The notes under the pieces: model-generated | The model's input: the letters and a program-made list of their open reading frames with translations, nothing else | Database searches by the model: none | What the model was told of the DNA's origin: nothing | Origin: Azadirachta indica | Lineage: Eukaryota; Streptophyta; Magnoliopsida; Sapindales; Meliaceae | Reading direction: 5' to 3' | Length of the DNA: 64,000 nt | NCBI GenBank assembly: GCA_022749755.1 | Contig: CM040449.1 | Coordinates: 13,736,363 to 13,800,362 of the forward strand | Position numbers and translations under genes: made by a program | Part shown: one piece after another, positions 59,043-64,000 of the stretch | How positions within the stretch are numbered: the first letter of the stretch is position 1 | How the letters are laid out: the number at the start of each line of letters is the position of its first letter

Positions 59043-60495
59043 TCTTTTTCCTAGTGACAGTGACAGGCACTTGTCAAACTGACCATGCTTCCCAGGCAGG
59101 AATGTTTAACTGACTGCTTTATTAATTATTTGATGCACTACAGAAGCAAAAAATGACAACATGTCATTAGCAAGCATTCACACAAAAGCACCTAGTTCTC
59201 TGAATGCTTAGATGAATGATAAGCAAAAGCAGTGACCAACAAAGAAGATAAGTATTAATTTGAAGCAATAACTGTGCTAGTTAACCTGAGTTTGCAATAA
59301 TTAGATCAAGACCAAGAGCAGAAGAAACTTCCATAGCTGCTTTGAAGTTCTGAATGCTAAGCGTAGTATTGAAAATGGTAATCTAAGAACAATATATCAT
59401 AGAGACAGGCATCATCTATATCAGAATAGAAAGATAAAATGGAAGGTATGAGAGGTAAAACCAATACCGCTTAAGTTCTATTTCATAAGTATTGAAGATG
59501 GTTCTGTACCCTGTACTACAGAAGCTAATTCCCAAGAAAGATTATGAGCATCCTGAGTGCTAGTATTTGTTGCTGCATATAAACTTTTTCTTATAATTCA
59601 TTTTTTATAATAATTAAGAACAATTTTTTCACTATCCATTACTAGAATACATTGAGCAAGGTTTGAAACCTTTACTTCGATTTGCATGAAGGAGGCTTTC
59701 TATGCTAAACAGCAAATGCTATATCAGAACAGTGATTCTGGATAGCCACAACAAATAGATTCTTTGATATATTCACTTCTTAATCATCAAATATTTAAAA
59801 AGAATGCAACAATTCAATGGCTAGTTAAAGCATCGAATTAGTGGAACATTTATTGTCTACACAAATAGTGGGAATTAACCAAAACCAGTAGCAGAAGGAA
59901 TCAGATGAGCAGCATTGCCAGCAAGGATAATTCGATTATCACAGTCTAGAAACTTCTTAACAACTTTAGCATGCGTCACCCATGGTTTTATGTCAATCAC
60001 ATCTACATCTGAAATCTCTCGACCAAACAATTTGAATGTTAACTTCTTTCAAATAAATTATGAAATAACAGTGGCGCAAATATACTAATTCAAATAATGA
60101 ATCTTTCAACTACACCTTACGATTGGTGCACATGTTCACCACGAAAAGGGCATTAACGTCACTAAAAGATTCTTAACTCCCTATCTAACTCTAAAATATC
60201 GTTGTCTTCCATACTTAACCACACAAAGGGAACTATGAAGGAGTGGAATACAAATATCCCATCTAAAAACCTTATCAACATACAAGAAAATTACCTCGGG
60301 ACTGAAATCTTCAAGGTTTTACTGATGCAAATAAAAAGGAATCTGCAAGATGATGTGCAAGAATTTATGGCCAGCATGTGATTCATATTAAAGCAATACT
60401 GATTCAAAACAAGATAATCCAAATAATTTCAAAGCTGGAAATACCTGCAATTGAAATTCTCCTTGCTTGAGATCATGAACTACTAAGGCTAATAA
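59043..60495 (-). pseudogene. FAD-dependent monooxygenase relic (plant aromatic-hydroxylase-like), six exons seen
   Basis: Minus-strand exons, each with GT...AG borders: about 60495-60445 (HDLKQGEFQLQ), 60342-60295 (IPFY...NLEDFSPE with an in-frame TAA), about 60045-59880 (IDIKPWV, then RIILAGNAAHLIPSATGFG), 59572-59468 (TQDAHNLSWELAS), 59382-59286 (FNTTLSIQNFKAAMEV) and 59137-59043 (VHQIINKAV then a stop). The order is that of plant FAD-binding monooxygenases related to 2,4-dichlorophenol hydroxylase. The family's FAD-contacting GDAAH box is GNAAH here. Stops, frameshifts in the fourth and fifth exons and absence of the N-terminal GxGxxG exon show it is dead. Confidence 0.8.
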
Positions 60496-61570
60496 CTTTA
60501 GCAACAATGGTAATTAATTTTTACTACAAGAAGTGCGCAACAGAAACTAGGCTGACATTTTTTTGAAGATCTGGCGAAAAATAATAACAGGAACAATCAG
60601 TAATACAACATGCTTTAGAATATTATAATTTAATGCCAATAATAAACAAATTAAACAATAAGAAAATAAGCAAAAGCAACTCACCTCATCATCTTCTTTA
60701 ATTTTAAAATGCATCACTCTATGAGAGACAAACTTACACAGTGCCTCTAGAACTAGTTTGTACCAAGAAGCCTGCACCAGTTTGATTTTTGAAAAATTCA
60801 AAAATTCAGATAAATTAATATGATTTTTTTTAAGCATACTCAAAAAAAATATCAATAAATTAGCTAACTCATAAATACCACTTGAGAGATTATCCAAAGC
60901 AGTTATTGCTTGAAGTGTGTGAAATGTAAAGGAACTTTTGATTCACCCTTAGACAATACTTTATACAGGCATAGACAATTGCATCCATTAACATCAATTA
61001 CATAACCATTTCACATTCTAAATTTACACGCGGCATATATACCCAGGAAATTTAGAATATTTAATTTGAAAATATGGGGAACTACTCTTTGACAATATTG
61101 TTATTGATTTCAAAAACAACTTCTACTATCCTGAAACTAAGAAAAGCTAAATTTCACAACAAATAATCACAATCAACCCCAAGCAAGAAAAGGTCAAGTT
61201 CGGGGAACTTTGCCATCCCACTTATTAGGAACTATTATATTATATGTGAAGATCTAATATCCTAATTTATGATTGTACAAAAAATACAAGGGTTATACTT
61301 TATTTTTACCCAAATTTCAAAATTAATTGTCACACTTTTTAAATTATGTTTACTGTTGATATCAAAAGGGTAGTAAATAATCGATTTATTCAGCCACAAA
61401 TCTATCGCAAGTAATAATTTATTTGCAAGGGTTTGAAAATCAACCGCAAAAATTAGTCCTAAAAAACTATAATTTTTGTAGTGGCGGGTAACTTTTTTCT
61501 GTTCATGTTGGTCTTTCACCCCCATTCCCTAGTATAAAAGTTTTTCGTATTAATAATATTATAGAATACA
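60496..61570. other. AT-rich spacer, possible stray exon
   Basis: A minus-strand stretch at about 60687-60772 (ASWYKLVLEALCKFVSHRVM) lies between GTGCAG and GAG|GTGAGT and could be an exon of unknown origin. Nothing else is recognisable; the minus frame at 61262-61525 shows no domain. Confidence 0.35.
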
Positions 61571-62290
61571 AGGATTCTTAGTTTCTCCATCTTCTTCAAA
61601 CAAATGGCACACTTTGTCATCGATCCTTTCTTGACACATCCCAACAAAATAGTCGTGCTGAACAAAAATATAGACATATCCTTGAAACTATCCACACTCT
61701 CCTTATCTCAGCTTATTGTCCAAAACGCTTTTGAGAGGAAGTGGCTCTTACAGTCATTTATATCATCAATCGTATTCATTCCCTACTTACTGGTAATCAA
61801 TCTCTTTATGAGTAATTGTATGGGACTTCTCCCAACTATAATCTTCTTAAAGTTTTTTGGTGTACCTACTTTGCTCTTCTTCAGCCTCGTGAGTATATAA
61901 AATTAAAATCTAGGGCCTGTTTATGTTGCTTTCTCAAGTATAGGATGAACATAAAGGTTATAGGTGTTAGGATCTTGTGTCTAATAAACTTTGTATATCT
62001 CGCCATGTAGTCTTTTGAAAACATAAAATGTTCTTCTCCCTCTCCAAGTTTCATTCCGAGTCTCACCTCACTCCTTTTATTACTAATGATTCGATAGACT
62101 TATTTCATGATACCACTTATACAAGTATTTCAAATGAACTCTTAACAGATCTGTCCAATGCACCATCGCTTTTTGAGTCGCCGACTTTACCTTTTGGATC
62201 CATATCTAACACCTCAACACTAACTCCACCCATTAATATTTGTCCTCCTTCTCATCAATCAAATCGGGTAAAAGAACTTTTTATTAAGCT
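61571..62290 (+). pseudogene. copia integrase end and linker
   Basis: Pieces in changing frames: the integrase-core exit (SLLTG-x-QSLYE-like), then YGTSPNYNLLKVFW (about 61816-61860), the C-terminal zone ending near 62015, and the Ser/Thr/Pro-rich linker that precedes reverse transcriptase (TPPINICPPSHQSNRVKE, about 62227-62280). Confidence 0.8.
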
Positions 62291-62339
62291 TTGAGATTAT
62301 CATTGCTTCTCTACTACTCTTTCTTTGTATAAGCCTTAA

Positions 62340-63680
62340 TTCTATTCTGAGGCCAGTTCTAACCATATTTGATAAAGCAATGGTAGAAGAACTACATGCA
62401 CTTGAAAACTCTCATACTTAAGACTTGGTTGATCTCCCATCGCATAAATCAACAATTGGTTGTAAATAGATTTACAAATTAAAACCGAAGTTAATGCTCC
62501 ACTGAACGCTACGAAGCCTGACTTGTTGCCAAAGGGTTCAAATTAGGAATATGGCATTGACTATAAGCAAACATTTGCACATGTTGCTCATATGACCTCT
62601 GCCCAAAGCATATTAGCAATGGCAGCCATACACCGATGAACATTGTTTCATATGAATGTTAAAAATGTTTTTCTTAATGGTGATCTCACTAAAGATGTTT
62701 ACATTAAGCCTCCTCCAAGATATTCACACCCGTCACACAAAGTCTACAAGCTTCGTCATATTTTGTACGATTTCAAACAAGCTCCTCGATCTTGGTTTGC
62801 CAAGTTTAGCACTACCATTCAGTAACTCGGCTTTCATTCTAAATCATATGATATAGCTCTCTTTATTTGATACACAGATCATGGCTGCATTCTTCTATTA
62901 CTTTATATGAATGATATGATCATTATCGATAATGATGTTGATGGGATATCTGCTCTAAAAATCGCACTTTAGCAACACTTTGAGGTGAAAGAACTTAGCC
63001 ATCTTAGTTACTTTCTTGGTTTAAGATACTTTCTAACTCTGATGAATACTATCTTTCTTAAGCCAAGTATACATTAAATCTCCTTGCTTGAGTTGGTATA
63101 ACTAGCAATAAAATTGCCTCTACTCCACTTGAGCCCAATGCCAAACTCACACTACTTGACGATGTTCCACTTAAAGATACCACTCTTTATAGACAACTAA
63201 TTGGTATTTTAATTTACCTTATGATTACTCAACCTAACATATCTTATGCTGCTTATATTGGGAGCCAATACATATCTGCCTCCTCACTCTCCTCATTATG
63301 GGTTGTTCTCCATATTCTTCGCTGTGTTAAAGGCACTTTGTTTCATAGGCTTCACTTTTTTACCCATTCATCTCTAGAGTTACGTGCCTTCTTAGTAATA
63401 TGGGTGTTTAGTACTCTAGTCCTACTTTTATTACCTGTGATAATAGTAGTGCTATTTAAATTGTTCAGAATGATGTGTTTCATGAACACACAAAACACAT
63501 TGAAATTTTCTATCATTTTATTCGTCAATATATCACTCAAGGCATTATTACTCTATATTCCATCTTCTTTTTTGATCAATCAGCAGATATATTCACAAAA
63601 TGCTATCCTCTTAGTCATTTTCTTGATTTGATATCCAAATTCAAATTAGGTTCTACTAAGCCACCTTAAGTTTGAAGGAG
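62340..63680 (+). pseudogene. copia reverse transcriptase and RNase H, with internal deletions
   Basis: Words in order: VEELHALENSHT (about 62380), a gap where KARLVAKG should be, MNVKNVFLNGDL and VYIKPPPRYSHPSHKV (62650-62745), FKQAPRSWFAKF, LYMNDMIIIDNDVDGI (about 62900; the family has V-D-D where this has M-N-D), LSHLSYFLGL, TLYRQLIGILIYL and ILRCVKGTLFH (63310-63345). After SSLELRAF (63370) the RNase H core with its acidic residues is mostly deleted. The text resumes at FHEHTKHIEIFYHFIRQYI (63475-63535) and DQSADIFTK. Confidence 0.82.
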
Positions 63681-63682
63681 GC

Positions 63683-63918
63683 TATTAATGAAATCAAGCA
63701 AATCAAATCAAGTATTATAATGTCTTGATTTGCAAGATTATTCCTTTCTTTCAATCTTGATTTCTCTTTTCTTTATTGTTATGATTTTACTTATTTGATT
63801 TCATTTATTGTACATATTTGTTTACTCTTTTATGATTATTGTAAGCCTATAAAAAGGCTATCCTTGTACACTTTTTTCTTAAGAAGTAAAGAGCATTTCT
63901 TTACAATTCAGTTGATGA
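63683..63918 (+). repeat. copia 3' LTR
   Basis: Begins TATTAATGAAATCAAG directly after the purine tract (canonical TG start changed to TA). It contains a TATA-like CCTATAAAAAGG at 63848-63859 and ends about TTTACAATTCA. The end is uncertain because there is no second LTR to align. Confidence 0.6.
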
Positions 63919-64000
63919 ATGCCAAATGAAAATTTTAAAATAATATTCAAAGATGAATTGCATTACTCTTCCAAAAATTGTCTTACAATATGTGCATTTT

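Larger units (their letters stand above)
61571..63918 (+). mobile_element. Ty1/copia element, 5'-truncated, with 3' LTR
   Basis: Starts inside integrase and runs through reverse transcriptase and RNase H to a purine tract (GAAGGAGGC, 63674-63682) and a 3' LTR. The 5' LTR, gag, protease and most of integrase are missing. Frames change often. The residue wording is that of a common eudicot copia family. Confidence 0.88.

Noticed and set aside
1..64000. tRNA, rRNA or other structured RNA genes
   Set aside because: Looked for B-box-like GGTTCGAATCC words and cloverleaf partners by eye; only isolated matches inside transposons were seen.

Overview
The window is nuclear DNA from a flowering plant, most likely a eudicot. 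It is AT-rich, has split genes with GT...AG introns, and is dominated by plant Ty1/copia and Ty3/gypsy retrotransposons, small inverted-repeat elements and microsatellites. Nothing bacterial or organellar is seen, and the species cannot be named from the sequence. No host gene in the window looks intact. The real host loci are a large DC1 (Cys/His-rich C1) gene with four exons and several reading-frame breaks (29431-34327, +), a decayed FAD-dependent monooxygenase (59043-60495, -) and a short epoxide-hydrolase relic (3630-4075, -).

Layout. 1-2420: 5' part of a decayed copia element. 3002-3523: possible LTR. 3630-4075: epoxide-hydrolase relic. 4625-12205: an internally deleted Tat-like gypsy element (E1) with gag and the end of integrase, a 96-bp tandem repeat and a long antisense ORF. 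About 13537-19182: a second, inverted and incomplete member of the same family (E2), recognised by its LTR, related tandem repeats and related antisense ORF; a 1.6-kb LTR-like piece sits inside its repeat array. 19183-29430: AT-rich DNA holding a 1.3-kb foldback element, dispersed repeats and a PIF/Harbinger-like MITE. 29431-34327: the DC1 locus. 36045-37305: a copy of 26690-28615 that lacks the MITE, so it preserves the empty site.

39215-57845 is a three-level nest. A short non-autonomous element with terminal inverted repeats was internally duplicated, then split by a minus-strand gypsy element (39748-57373, near-perfect 5-bp target duplication). That element was in turn split inside its integrase by a plus-strand Athila-like gypsy element (41347-52182, perfect 5-bp target duplication ATGAC). 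The innermost element carries, between integrase and its 3' LTR, two extra sense ORFs. One is an unrecognised 231-codon frame with a Cys-rich motif. The other is an intronless LONELY GUY (LOG) homologue, the cytokinin-activating phosphoribohydrolase family. This apparent capture of a hormone-activation gene by an LTR retrotransposon is the most notable thing in the window. The copy here is broken by a frameshift.

57846-64000 holds the monooxygenase relic and a 5'-truncated copia element ending in its 3' LTR. There is no sign of host genes acting together; the window reads as a transposon-rich segment around an old DC1 locus.
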